DNA of 41,415 bases from Actinomycetes bacterium (GTDB lineage: Bacteria; Actinomycetota; Acidimicrobiia; Acidimicrobiales; RAAP-2), in contig JAKAPH010000003.1 in assembly GCA_021807265.1 (NCBI GenBank), positions 1 through 41,415 on the forward strand, in the 5' to 3' direction. Shown one piece after another: positions 9,383 to 17,532 of the stretch. The notes beneath the pieces were generated by a model. The model was not told where the DNA came from. It saw nothing but the letters and a program-made list of their open reading frames with translations, and did not search any database. Both the position numbers and the translations under genes were made by a program. Within the stretch, counting starts at the first letter, position 1. Each line of letters starts with the position of its first letter.

Positions 9383-10614
9383 CGAACTTGCCCCTCTCCT
9401 CGTACGACCCACTTCAGGCAGGTCAGTTCGCGCAGTCCCATCGGGCCGCGCGCGTGCAGTTTCTGGGTCGATATCCCGACCTCGCCGCCCAGGCCGAGCT
9501 CGCCGCCGTCGATGAAGCGCGTGGACGCGTTCACCAGAACGGCCGCGGCGTCGACCCGGCGTACCCACTCGTCGGCGTGTGCCGCGTCCTCGGTCAGGAT
9601 GGCCTCGCTGTGGCCGGTCCCGTAGCGCGCCACGTGTTCGATCGCCTCGTCGAGGGAATCGACGACCTTCACGGCGAGGATCAGGTCCAAGAACTCCCGG
9701 GCGAAGTCATCCTCGGTCGCGCGGCGCGCGTCGGGCAGGATGGCCCCAGCGCGGTCGTCCACGCGCAACTCGACGCTCGCGAGGCGCTCGGCCAGGCTCG
9801 GCAGGAAGGCGCCGGCCACGTCGCGGTGTACGAGCACCGTCTCGACCGCGTTGCACACGCCGGGCCGTGAGGTCTTGGCGTTGTCGACGATCGCGACCGC
9901 CTGGTCGAGGCGCGCCGACGCGTCCACGAAGATGTGACAGTTCCCGTCGCCGTCGAGCACGTAGGGCACGCGCGCGTGCTCGCGCATGGCGGCGATCAAG
10001 CTCGGTCCGCCGCGCGGGATCAGGCAGTCGAGCACGCCGGTGAGTTGCATGAAGGCGATCGCCGCGTCGTGGGACGGGTCCTCGACCATCGCCACCGCGT
10101 CCGGCGGCAGTCCCTCGGCCACCAGCGCCTCGCGCCAGAGCCCGACGATGAATCGATTCGACTCGATCGCCGACGATGAGCCGCGCAGGTACGCCGCGTT
10201 GCCGCTTCGCACGCACAGCCCCGCCACGTCGCTCGTGACGTTGGGCCGATTCTCATAGACCACGCCGATCACCCCGAGGGGCACGCGCACCCGCTCGACG
10301 CGCAGTCCATTGGGCCGAACGTCGTGGTCGACCGATTCGGTGAGCGGATCGGCCGAATCGGCGATCTCGCGCAACGCCGCCACCATGCCCGCGACGCGCG
10401 CCTCGGTCAAGACGAGGCGGTCAAGCCCCGCTCCCCCGTCGGGGTACTCGCGCACCTCTCGTTCATTGACGGCCAGCAGCGCCGCCTGGCGCTCCTCGAG
10501 CGCCGTCGCGACCCGGCGCAACACGCGCTGTCGAGTGGCGTCACTCGCCTGGGCGAGCCGGCGCGACGCCTCGCGCACCTTTGCCCCCTGCGCGGCGAGG
10601 GTCGATGTGTCCAT
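9379..10614 (-). CDS. proA: Glutamate-5-semialdehyde dehydrogenase
   Basis: VPLGVIGVVYENRPNVTSDVAGLCVRSGNAAYLRGSSSA, KTSRPGVCNAVET. Confidence 0.97.
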   Translation of the reverse strand: MDTSTLAAQGAKVREASRRLAQASDATRQRVLRRVATALEERQAALLAVNEREVREYPDGGAGLDRLVLTEARVAGMVAALREIADSADPLTESVDHDVRPNGLRVERVRVPLGVIGVVYENRPNVTSDVAGLCVRSGNAAYLRGSSSAIESNRFIVGLWREALVAEGLPPDAVAMVEDPSHDAAIAFMQLTGVLDCLIPRGGPSLIAAMREHARVPYVLDGDGNCHIFVDASARLDQAVAIVDNAKTSRPGVCNAVETVLVHRDVAGAFLPSLAERLASVELRVDDRAGAILPDARRATEDDFAREFLDLILAVKVVDSLDEAIEHVARYGTGHSEAILTEDAAHADEWVRRVDAAAVLVNASTRFIDGGELGLGGEVGISTQKLHARGPMGLRELTCLKWVVRGEGQVR

Positions 10615-10620
10615 CCACGT

Positions 10621-10626
10621 AGCGTA
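10621..10626 (-). promoter_or_regulatory. Candidate -10 (TACGCT) 6 nt before proA ATG (leaderless)
   Basis: Minus strand TACGCT-ACGTGG-ATG. Confidence 0.45.
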
Positions 10627-10633
10627 ACGGAGC

Positions 10634-11707
10634 CTACGAGTGGCGAAGTAGGACGAGGTCGTCGCGGTGCACGACTACGTCGTCGCCGTCGGCGAAGGAC
10701 TCGGCGCTCACGCGCACCAGTCCCTTGGCCAGGACCTCGCGCCCGGGCCCGACGATCTCGACGGCGTCACCCTCGGCGAACCCGCCCTCGTAGCTCACGA
10801 CGCCCACGCGCAGCAGGCTGCGCCCGTGGTGTTCGAGCGCCTGCATCGCCCCCTGATTGATCTCAATGGTCCCGCGACTGGCCACCGCGAAGGCGATCCA
10901 GGCCTTGCGCGCGCTCAGGCGCTCGGTGCGGGGGTGAAACGTCGTGCCGGCGCTCGGCCCGAGCCCGAGGGCGCGCTGCACCGGGGTGTCGACGCGAGCG
11001 GGCGCGATCACTGTCGTCACGCCCGACCACGTGGCCATGCGTGCGGCCGCCAGCTTCGAGGACATCCCACCACTGCCGACGCCCGAGCGGCTGCGCCCGG
11101 CGATGCCTTCGATGGTGGCGTCGATGGCGTTCACCTCCTCGATCAAGGTCGCCGTGGGGTCGAGGCGCGGATCCGCGGTGAGCAGCCCGTCGGTGTCGGT
11201 CAGGAGCACCAGGTGCGTCGCCCCGATCAGGTTCGCCACCAAGGCGGCCAGCCGGTCGTTGTCACCGAAGCGGATCTCCTCGTCGGCGACGGCGTCGTTC
11301 TCGTTGACGATCGCGATGACGTTGAGTTCGGCCAGCGCCTCGAGCGTGCCGCGCGCGTGCAGGTACTGGCCGCGGTGCGAGAAGTCGAGCGGGGCGAGCA
11401 GCACCTGGCCCACCGTGGCGCCCGCCTCGCCAAAGGCGTTGCGCCAGGCGTGCATCAGGAGTGGCTGGCCGACCGCGGAGACCGCCTGCAGGGTCGTCGC
11501 ATCGGTGGGGCGCCGGCGCCCTCGTCCAACGTCGGCCCAGCCGGCGGTGATGGCGCCCGAGGTGACCACGACGACCGTCCAGCCGTCGTCGCGCAGCGCG
11601 ACGACGTCGGCGGCCACCTTGACCATCACCGCGTAGTCGACCCCGCCCTGCGCGTCGGTCACCGACGAGGTGCCGATCTTGATGACCGCGCTACGCCTCG
11701 TCATCAT
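10634..11707 (-). CDS. proB: Glutamate 5-kinase with C-terminal PUA domain
   Basis: VIKIGTSSVTD, VTSGAITAGW, GSGGMSSKLAAARMA; the alternative ATG at 11704 is possible. Confidence 0.96.
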   Translation of the reverse strand: MMTRRSAVIKIGTSSVTDAQGGVDYAVMVKVAADVVALRDDGWTVVVVTSGAITAGWADVGRGRRRPTDATTLQAVSAVGQPLLMHAWRNAFGEAGATVGQVLLAPLDFSHRGQYLHARGTLEALAELNVIAIVNENDAVADEEIRFGDNDRLAALVANLIGATHLVLLTDTDGLLTADPRLDPTATLIEEVNAIDATIEGIAGRSRSGVGSGGMSSKLAAARMATWSGVTTVIAPARVDTPVQRALGLGPSAGTTFHPRTERLSARKAWIAFAVASRGTIEINQGAMQALEHHGRSLLRVGVVSYEGGFAEGDAVEIVGPGREVLAKGLVRVSAESFADGDDVVVHRDDLVLLRHS

Positions 11708-13055
11708 CGGTCCCCAAGCGTCCGTGCCGGGCGAGACGCTCCCGGCGCGTCGCGCGGTGGTGGTCGCCGCGATCGAGGCCAGCGCCCACCGCGTCGCGCC
11801 ACCACTCGAAACTGAGCGGTCCCACTTGCACGAGGTCCCCGTCTAGGGCCCCCGCGCGGGTGAGCAGCCGGTCCACGCCGAGCGCCCGGAGCCGCTTGAC
11901 GATCTCGGCGAGCGCCTCGTCGTCGGTCAGGTCCTGGAACCGGACGGCCCGCACGGCGCTGCGCCCGCTGACCACCCACGAATTGGGGCCCGCGGCGGTC
12001 ACCTCGACGTCGTCCTGGATTGGACGGTGGATCACGACCTCGTAGTCGCTGGCCTCGGCCGCCTCACGGCGCGCTTCGGTCACGAGCCCCGCGAGCCGCG
12101 CGACGAGGGGTCGCACGCCATCGCCCGTCAGTGCCGAGATCGCGAGATCCCCGGGCGAGTCGGCCGCGTCGGCGACGTCAGACTTCGAGCCCACCACGAC
12201 GCGGGGGCGCTCGAGTAGGTCGGCCTGGTACTCGCCCAGCTCGCGCAGCAGCACGCGCAGCTGCTCCTCGGGCGCCATCGGGGCACCCACCGACCGGTCG
12301 AGCAAGACACAGAGCACCTTCGCGTTCTCGACGTGTCGCAAGAAGTCGTGCCCGAGGCCGCGCCCCTGCGCCGCCCCCTCGATGAGTCCGGGGATGTCGG
12401 CCATCACGAATTCGGTCGCGTCGTCGGGCCGGCCGCTGCGCTCGCCCACGCGCACGACGCCGAGGTTGGGCACGAGGGTCGTGAAGGGATAATCGGCGAT
12501 CTTGGGCCGAGCCGCGGAGACCCGAGCGATGAGCGTCGACTTGCCGACGTTGGGAAAGCCGATCAGCGCCACGTCGGCGCGAAGCTTGAGTTCGAGGTCG
12601 AACCACTGCTCCTCGCCCACCTCGCCCTGCTCGGCGAAGGCCGGGGCGCGACGCCGATTGGACAGGAACCGCGCGTTGCCGGCGCCGCCGAGCCCGCCCT
12701 CGGCCGCTCGCCACCGGTCCCCCGGTCCCGCGAGGTCCACGACCACGTTGCCCTCACGATCGTGCACGACGGTCCCGACCGGCACCGACACCAAGAGGTC
12801 CTGGCCGCGCGCGCCGTGCTGGCGCTTGGAGGTGCCGTGCGCCCCGTCAGTGGCGCGCCGGAACGGGTGGTCCCGAAAGCCGAGCAGGGAGGCCTGGTTC
12901 GGGTCGGCGACCAGCCAGACGTCGCCGCCGCGGCCGCCGTCGCCGCCGTCGGGCCCGCCCTTGGCCACGTGGGCCTCGCGGCGAAAACTCACACAGCCCG
13001 CGCCCCCGTCGCCGGCCTTGGCGTGCAACTGGGCGGAATCAACGAAGGCGGACAC
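11691..13055 (-). CDS. obgE: Obg GTPase (CgtA) with OCT domain
   Basis: Gly-rich Obg fold (AKAGDGGAGCVSFRREAHVAKGGPDGGDGGRGGDV), GFPNVGKSTLI G1 motif. Confidence 0.97.
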   Translation of the reverse strand: MSAFVDSAQLHAKAGDGGAGCVSFRREAHVAKGGPDGGDGGRGGDVWLVADPNQASLLGFRDHPFRRATDGAHGTSKRQHGARGQDLLVSVPVGTVVHDREGNVVVDLAGPGDRWRAAEGGLGGAGNARFLSNRRRAPAFAEQGEVGEEQWFDLELKLRADVALIGFPNVGKSTLIARVSAARPKIADYPFTTLVPNLGVVRVGERSGRPDDATEFVMADIPGLIEGAAQGRGLGHDFLRHVENAKVLCVLLDRSVGAPMAPEEQLRVLLRELGEYQADLLERPRVVVGSKSDVADAADSPGDLAISALTGDGVRPLVARLAGLVTEARREAAEASDYEVVIHRPIQDDVEVTAAGPNSWVVSGRSAVRAVRFQDLTDDEALAEIVKRLRALGVDRLLTRAGALDGDLVQVGPLSFEWWRDAVGAGLDRGDHHRATRRERLARHGRLGTDDDEA

Positions 13056-13061
13056 CCGACA

Positions 13062-13067
13062 ATCCTA
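13062..13067 (-). promoter_or_regulatory. Candidate -10 (TAGGAT) 6 nt before obgE GTG start (leaderless)
   Basis: Minus strand TAGGAT-TGTCGG-GTG. Confidence 0.5.
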
Positions 13068-13085
13068 CGAGTCCGCCACCGGGGC

Positions 13086-14459
13086 CTAATCGACCAGCGC
13101 CGCGACGGCCTCGTCAAAGACCGCCTGGTGCTTGGCAACGTCTTCGCGGGTCGTCGCGGGGCACATCAGGGCCATGTTGTGAAAGGGCGTCAGGAGCACC
13201 CCGCGGTTGACCCCGTAGAGGTGCAGGTAGTCCTCGAGGAGCGGGTCGGCACTCGCCGCGGACGCGCCGCCGCTGACCGGCGCGGGGCTCGCGAAGCGGT
13301 ACTCGCAGCGCGCACCGAGCTGGCTGACCGACCAGGCCAGGTCGTGGCGGGCGATGGTCGAGCGCACGCCGGCCGCGAAGGAGGTCGCGAGGTCTTCCAT
13401 CGCGTTGAACGCGTCGTCGGTGAGGACCTCGCCGAGCACCGCGCGCATCGCGGCGAGGCTGAGTGGATTGCCGGCCAGCGTGCCCCCCACGCCGCCCACG
13501 TCGACGATGTCGGCGGTGTCGTCGTCCGCCGATACCGCCGCGAACACACGATCCGCCAGGTCCTGGGTCAGCCCGTAGGCCCCGCAGGCGACGCCGCCGC
13601 CGAGGGACTTGCCGATCGTCAGGGCGTCGGGGCGTAACCCGAAGCGCCGGGTGGCCCCGCCCGGGCCGGCGGAGAAGGTGTGGGTCTCGTCGATGATCAG
13701 CAGCGTCCCGGCCTGGTCGCAGAGTTCGCGAACCCCCTCGAGGAAGCCGGGCTCGGGCAGCACGATCCCGATGTTGGTCATCGCCGGCTCGGTCAGGACC
13801 GCCGCGACGTCGCCGAAGGCGAGGGCCCGCTCCAACGCGGCCAGGTCGTTGAACTCGACCACCCGCGTCGTCTCGGTCGGGTCGACCGCCGGCGCCACGT
13901 TGCCGGGCCGCGAGCGGGCCGTGCCGTCGGGGCCAACGATGACGAAGGACTCATCGACCGTCCCGTGGTAGCTATAGGAGAAGACGAGGACCTTGGGTCG
14001 GCGCGTCACCAAGCGGACGAGCCGCAGCAGCCACCGATTGGCGTCGGTCGCCGACAGCGTGAAGGACCACTGGTCGAGCCCGAATCGCCGGTGCAACTCG
14101 GCGGCGACCCACTGCGCGTCCTCGGTGGGCAGCATCGTGGTCACGCCACCGCGCTCGCCCAATCGCTCGTTGACGGCACGAACCAGCGGGGCCGGCGAGT
14201 GACCGGCCATCGCGCCCGTGTCCCCGAGCGCGAAGTCGACCAGCTCGTGGCCGTCCAGGTCGGTGATCGTCGCGCCGTGCGCGGCTGAGAAGCCGAGGGG
14301 GAAGCCGCCCGCCCACTTGCTCATCCAGGTCATCGGGACGCGCCCGAAGAGGTGGCTCGCGTCCTCGTGGAGTCGCCGCGAGTTCGGGTGCTGGCGCTCA
14401 TAGCGCTCGACTTCGGCGGCGAGTCGGTCGGCGAGGCGATTTCGGTCCAGGGTCTGCAT
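13086..14459 (-). CDS. Class III PLP-dependent aminotransferase (glutamate-1-semialdehyde aminomutase-like)
   Basis: LLIIDETHTFSAGPGG, TIGKSLGGGVACGAYG (catalytic Lys), ITDLDGHELVDFALGD. Confidence 0.88.
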   Translation of the reverse strand: MQTLDRNRLADRLAAEVERYERQHPNSRRLHEDASHLFGRVPMTWMSKWAGGFPLGFSAAHGATITDLDGHELVDFALGDTGAMAGHSPAPLVRAVNERLGERGGVTTMLPTEDAQWVAAELHRRFGLDQWSFTLSATDANRWLLRLVRLVTRRPKVLVFSYSYHGTVDESFVIVGPDGTARSRPGNVAPAVDPTETTRVVEFNDLAALERALAFGDVAAVLTEPAMTNIGIVLPEPGFLEGVRELCDQAGTLLIIDETHTFSAGPGGATRRFGLRPDALTIGKSLGGGVACGAYGLTQDLADRVFAAVSADDDTADIVDVGGVGGTLAGNPLSLAAMRAVLGEVLTDDAFNAMEDLATSFAAGVRSTIARHDLAWSVSQLGARCEYRFASPAPVSGGASAASADPLLEDYLHLYGVNRGVLLTPFHNMALMCPATTREDVAKHQAVFDEAVAALVD

Positions 14460-14465
14460 TTGGCC

Positions 14466-14471
14466 ATCGTA
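14466..14471 (-). promoter_or_regulatory. Candidate -10 (TACGAT) 6 nt before aminotransferase ATG (leaderless)
   Basis: Minus strand TACGAT-GGCCAA-ATG. Confidence 0.5.
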
Positions 14472-14567
14472 GAGGGGCGCCAGACACCGCCGCCGACCCT
14501 GCGGCTCTCAAAATACAGTCCTCATTAGGGTTTATAACACCCCGGGCGACGCCATCTCAGCGAAAAC

Positions 14568-14605
14568 TTATCGAAAATCCCTAAATATCAACGTTTCTTC
14601 GATAA
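14568..14605. promoter_or_regulatory. Inverted repeat TTATCGAA-N22-TTCGATAA upstream of HU gene; possible operator
   Basis: 14568-14575 and 14598-14605 are perfect reverse complements in a locally AT-rich stretch. Confidence 0.4.
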
Positions 14606-14665
14606 AGATGGCTCCGGTTGGTGGGAATCCCCCGTCCGAATGAGTGAAGAGTAAGGAGTCGACCG

Positions 14666-14941
14666 GTGAACAAGGCCGAGTTGGTAGATGCAATTGCTGC
14701 CGAGAGTGGCGCAGCCAAGAACACGGTAGCCGAGGTGCTGAAGGCCTTTGAAGACGTCGTCGTGAAGAACGTGTCGGGTGGCGAGAAGATCGTCCTGTCG
14801 GGCTTCCTGTCGTTCGAGCGGGTCCAGCGCAAGGCTCGGACCGCCCGCAATCCCCAGACCGGTGAGGCCATCCAGGTCGCCGCTTCGAAGGCCCCGAAGG
14901 TCTCCATTGGCTCAACCTTCAAGAAGGCTGTCAAGGGATAG
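14666..14941 (+). CDS. hupB: HU-family DNA-binding protein
   Basis: MNKAELVDAIAAESGAAKNTV...RTARNPQTGEAIQVAASKAPKVSIGSTFKKAVKG; AAGGAG SD. Confidence 0.97.
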   Translation: MNKAELVDAIAAESGAAKNTVAEVLKAFEDVVVKNVSGGEKIVLSGFLSFERVQRKARTARNPQTGEAIQVAASKAPKVSIGSTFKKAVKG

Positions 14942-14951
14942 AACGAACTAG

Positions 14952-14997
14952 CAAATGAAGAACCCCCCGGGCATTCGCCCGGGGGGTTCTTCATTTG
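14952..14997. terminator. Bidirectional hairpin terminator between convergent hupB and rpmA
   Basis: CAAATGAAGAACCCCCCGGGC-ATTC-GCCCGGGGGGTTCTTCATTTG: 21-bp perfect stem, 4-nt loop. Confidence 0.93.
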
Positions 14998-15012
14998 AAG
15001 GTGAAATGGCGC

Positions 15013-15264
15013 CTAGTCGGCGAGTACGTCGACCAGCTTGCGGCCACCGCGGAAGCCGAACTTGACCGTTCCCTCGGTGAGGGCGAACAGGGTGTCGTCC
15101 TTGCCGATCCCCACGTTGCGACCGGGGTGGAACTGGGTGCCGCGCTGACGGATGATGATGCTGCCCGACTTGACTGCCGTTCCGTCGAAGGTCTTCACGC
15201 CGAGGCGCTGGGCATTGGAGTCGCGACCGTTTCGGGTCGAACCGCCACCTTTTGTCTTTGACAT
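15013..15264 (-). CDS. rpmA: 50S ribosomal protein L27
   Basis: [48 protein letters not shown]. Confidence 0.98.
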   Translation of the reverse strand: MSKTKGGGSTRNGRDSNAQRLGVKTFDGTAVKSGSIIIRQRGTQFHPGRNVGIGKDDTLFALTEGTVKFGFRGGRKLVDVLAD

Positions 15265-15273
15265 GCTCGCTCC

Positions 15274-15585
15274 TTAGGCGTTGGTCGTGATCGAGGTGAT
15301 CTCGACGGTCGAATAGTGCTGGCGGTGGCCCCAGCGCTTGCGCTGGTTGGCCTTGGCCTTGTAGGTCAGCGCACGGATCTTGGGACCCTTCTCCTCACCG
15401 AGGATCCGACCGGTGACGGTCGTGCCCTTCAGCGCGGGTCCGGCAATGACCTGATCGCCGTCGACCAACAGGACGGGAACGAACTGAACATCGGCGCCAA
15501 TCGCCTCGGGACGCAGGTCGACGCGGACCACCTGGCCCTCAGTGACTCGCTCCTGGGATGTGCCTACTCGGATAACGGCGTACAT
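15274..15585 (-). CDS. rplU: 50S ribosomal protein L21
   Basis: MYAVIRVGTSQERVTEGQVVRV...KRRWGHRQHYSTVEI-type C-terminus; adjacent to rpmA. Confidence 0.97.
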   Translation of the reverse strand: MYAVIRVGTSQERVTEGQVVRVDLRPEAIGADVQFVPVLLVDGDQVIAGPALKGTTVTGRILGEEKGPKIRALTYKAKANQRKRWGHRQHYSTVEITSITTNA

Positions 15586-15626
15586 AGGGTTTCCATACTA
15601 GTCGAAAACGGACGGGTGGACTTCGC

Positions 15627-17237
15627 TTACAGGCCGGTTGCGAGGACGAATCCCCGCCCGTCACAGACCGTGCAGACGCTCGAGACCGACTCGAGCAGCC
15701 CCTCATTGACCCGCTTGCGGGTCATTTCCACGAGTCCGAGCTCCGAGATGTCAAATACCTGGGTACGGGTCTTGTCCCGCGACAGGGCCTGTCGCAGGGC
15801 CGAAGCCACCGCGTCGCGGTTCGCCTTGGACTCCATGTCGATGAAGTCGATGACGATGATCCCGCCGATGTCGCGCAGGCGAAGCTGTCGCGCGACCTCC
15901 TCGGCGGCCTCGAGGTTGTTGCGAAACACGGTCTCTTCAAGATTCGTCTTGCCGACGTTCTTGCCCGTGTTCACGTCGACCACCGTCAGGGCCTCGGTCC
16001 GCTCGATGATGAGCGAGCCGCCCGAGGGCAGGAAGACTTTGCGGTCCAGGGCTCGGTGGAGCTGCTCGTGCACGAAGTAGCGCTCGAAGAGGGGCAGGTC
16101 CTCTGAAGTGCGGTCGTAGTACTCGATGCGGTCCGCCAGCTCCGGATTCACCGCGAGCACGTACTCGCGAACCTTCTCGTAGAGCTCACGGTCGTCGATC
16201 AACACGCCGCGGTAGTCGTCGTTCAACTCTTCGCGCAGGACCCGCACCGCGAGGTCGAGGTCGCGGTAGATCAGCCGGGGCTGGTTGGACTTGGCCACTT
16301 CGGCCTCGATGGCGTCCCACTTCTCGGCGAGCGAGGTGACGTCGCGCGCGAGGTCCTCGGCGCTGACGCCTTCGGCCGCCGTGCGGATGATGACCCCGTG
16401 ACGCTGGGGCTTGACCTCGTCGATGATTTTGCGCAGCCGGCGGCGCTCGCCGTCGGCGAGGCGCTTGGAGATCCCCACCGTGGACGAGTTGGGCACGAGG
16501 ACGGCAAAGCGCCCGGGCAGCGAAACCTCCTGGGTCAGTCGTGCGCCCTTAGCGCCAATGGCGTTCTTGGTGACCTGGCAGACGATGGTCTGACCGGCAC
16601 GGATCATCTCCTCGATGCGCATGTTGTTGGCCGGCGCGCCGTCGACGTCGTCGTCGTCGAAGGTCACGTCGCCGCGGTAGAGCACGGCGTTCTTCGGGAT
16701 TCCGATGTCCACGAAGGCCAACTCCATGCCGGGCAGCACGTTCTGGATCCGCCCGACGTAGATGTTGCCGTCGATCTGGAGGGTCTCGTCAGCCGCCTTG
16801 GCCACGGTGTACTCGACCATGGAGCGGCCCTCGAGGGTTGCGATGTGAGTGGCCTCTTTGGTGGTGTGCACGCACATCAGGTAGCGGCCCTGGGCTCGCG
16901 TCTTGCGCTCGCCACCGCGCCGACGTCGGCCGCGACTGCGCTGGCTACCCTCGGCCAGATCCGGCGCCGACGCCTCTACCGGCGCCTCGACGGGTCGACC
17001 GCTCGACGCGGCGCGCGCGCCCTGACCACCCTGGCCGCCCTGGCCGCCTCGTCCACGCCCGCCACGACGACGGCGCGAGCCACCCTGACCACCCGTCGAA
17101 CCGTTCGAGTTCGACGGCGCGGACCCGTTGTCACCCGACGACGGGCTCGGCCTGGTATCGCCAATTTGCGGGGCGGGGCGCGTGTCGCCGATGCGGGGAC
17201 CAGCTGTTGGGACGGGGGTCTTGTTCTCGTCGCTCAC
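15627..17237 (-). CDS. rng: Ribonuclease E/G family protein
   Basis: S1-like region, VVDVNTGKNVGKTNLEETVFRNNLEAAEEVARQLRLRDIGGIIVIDFIDM, Zn-link CTVCDGRG at C-terminus; GTG start after AAGGAG SD. Confidence 0.93.
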   Translation of the reverse strand: MSDENKTPVPTAGPRIGDTRPAPQIGDTRPSPSSGDNGSAPSNSNGSTGGQGGSRRRRGGRGRGGQGGQGGQGARAASSGRPVEAPVEASAPDLAEGSQRSRGRRRRGGERKTRAQGRYLMCVHTTKEATHIATLEGRSMVEYTVAKAADETLQIDGNIYVGRIQNVLPGMELAFVDIGIPKNAVLYRGDVTFDDDDVDGAPANNMRIEEMIRAGQTIVCQVTKNAIGAKGARLTQEVSLPGRFAVLVPNSSTVGISKRLADGERRRLRKIIDEVKPQRHGVIIRTAAEGVSAEDLARDVTSLAEKWDAIEAEVAKSNQPRLIYRDLDLAVRVLREELNDDYRGVLIDDRELYEKVREYVLAVNPELADRIEYYDRTSEDLPLFERYFVHEQLHRALDRKVFLPSGGSLIIERTEALTVVDVNTGKNVGKTNLEETVFRNNLEAAEEVARQLRLRDIGGIIVIDFIDMESKANRDAVASALRQALSRDKTRTQVFDISELGLVEMTRKRVNEGLLESVSSVCTVCDGRGFVLATGL

Positions 17238-17532
17238 GACGGACACTCCTTGCGTTCTGAAGTTCCTGACCACAGAGGTGGCCGGTACGATGATGGGCCC
17301 ACGGCGAGGCCGGGGCGCGGTCAGGGGCGAAAGCGTACGTGGCGACTCCTATCGCCCCGAAAACGAGGGTCCGCAGTCTCAGCAGTGCCATTGCGCTGGG
17401 ATGATCCACGATGTCCTCGATACCTACTCGCAAGGGACAGGCCGTCACGAGTGTTGCGTTCTTACGCGCGCCGTACAACCTGTACAGCGACGCCCCACGA
17501 AACAACGTTACACCGTTCGCCGATAAATCCGG
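17238..17532 (-). promoter_or_regulatory. Long intergenic region/possible 5' leader of the RNase E/G gene
   Basis: About 295 nt without a convincing ORF; hairpins GGCGA-UAGGAG-UCGCC (17341-17356) and CCUCG-UUUU-CGGGG (17353-17366) on minus strand. Confidence 0.35.

Noticed and set aside
17131-17505. 124-aa minus-strand ORF in the RNase E/G upstream gap
   Set aside because: No domain resemblance and it overlaps the RNase E/G start in another frame; treated as leader instead
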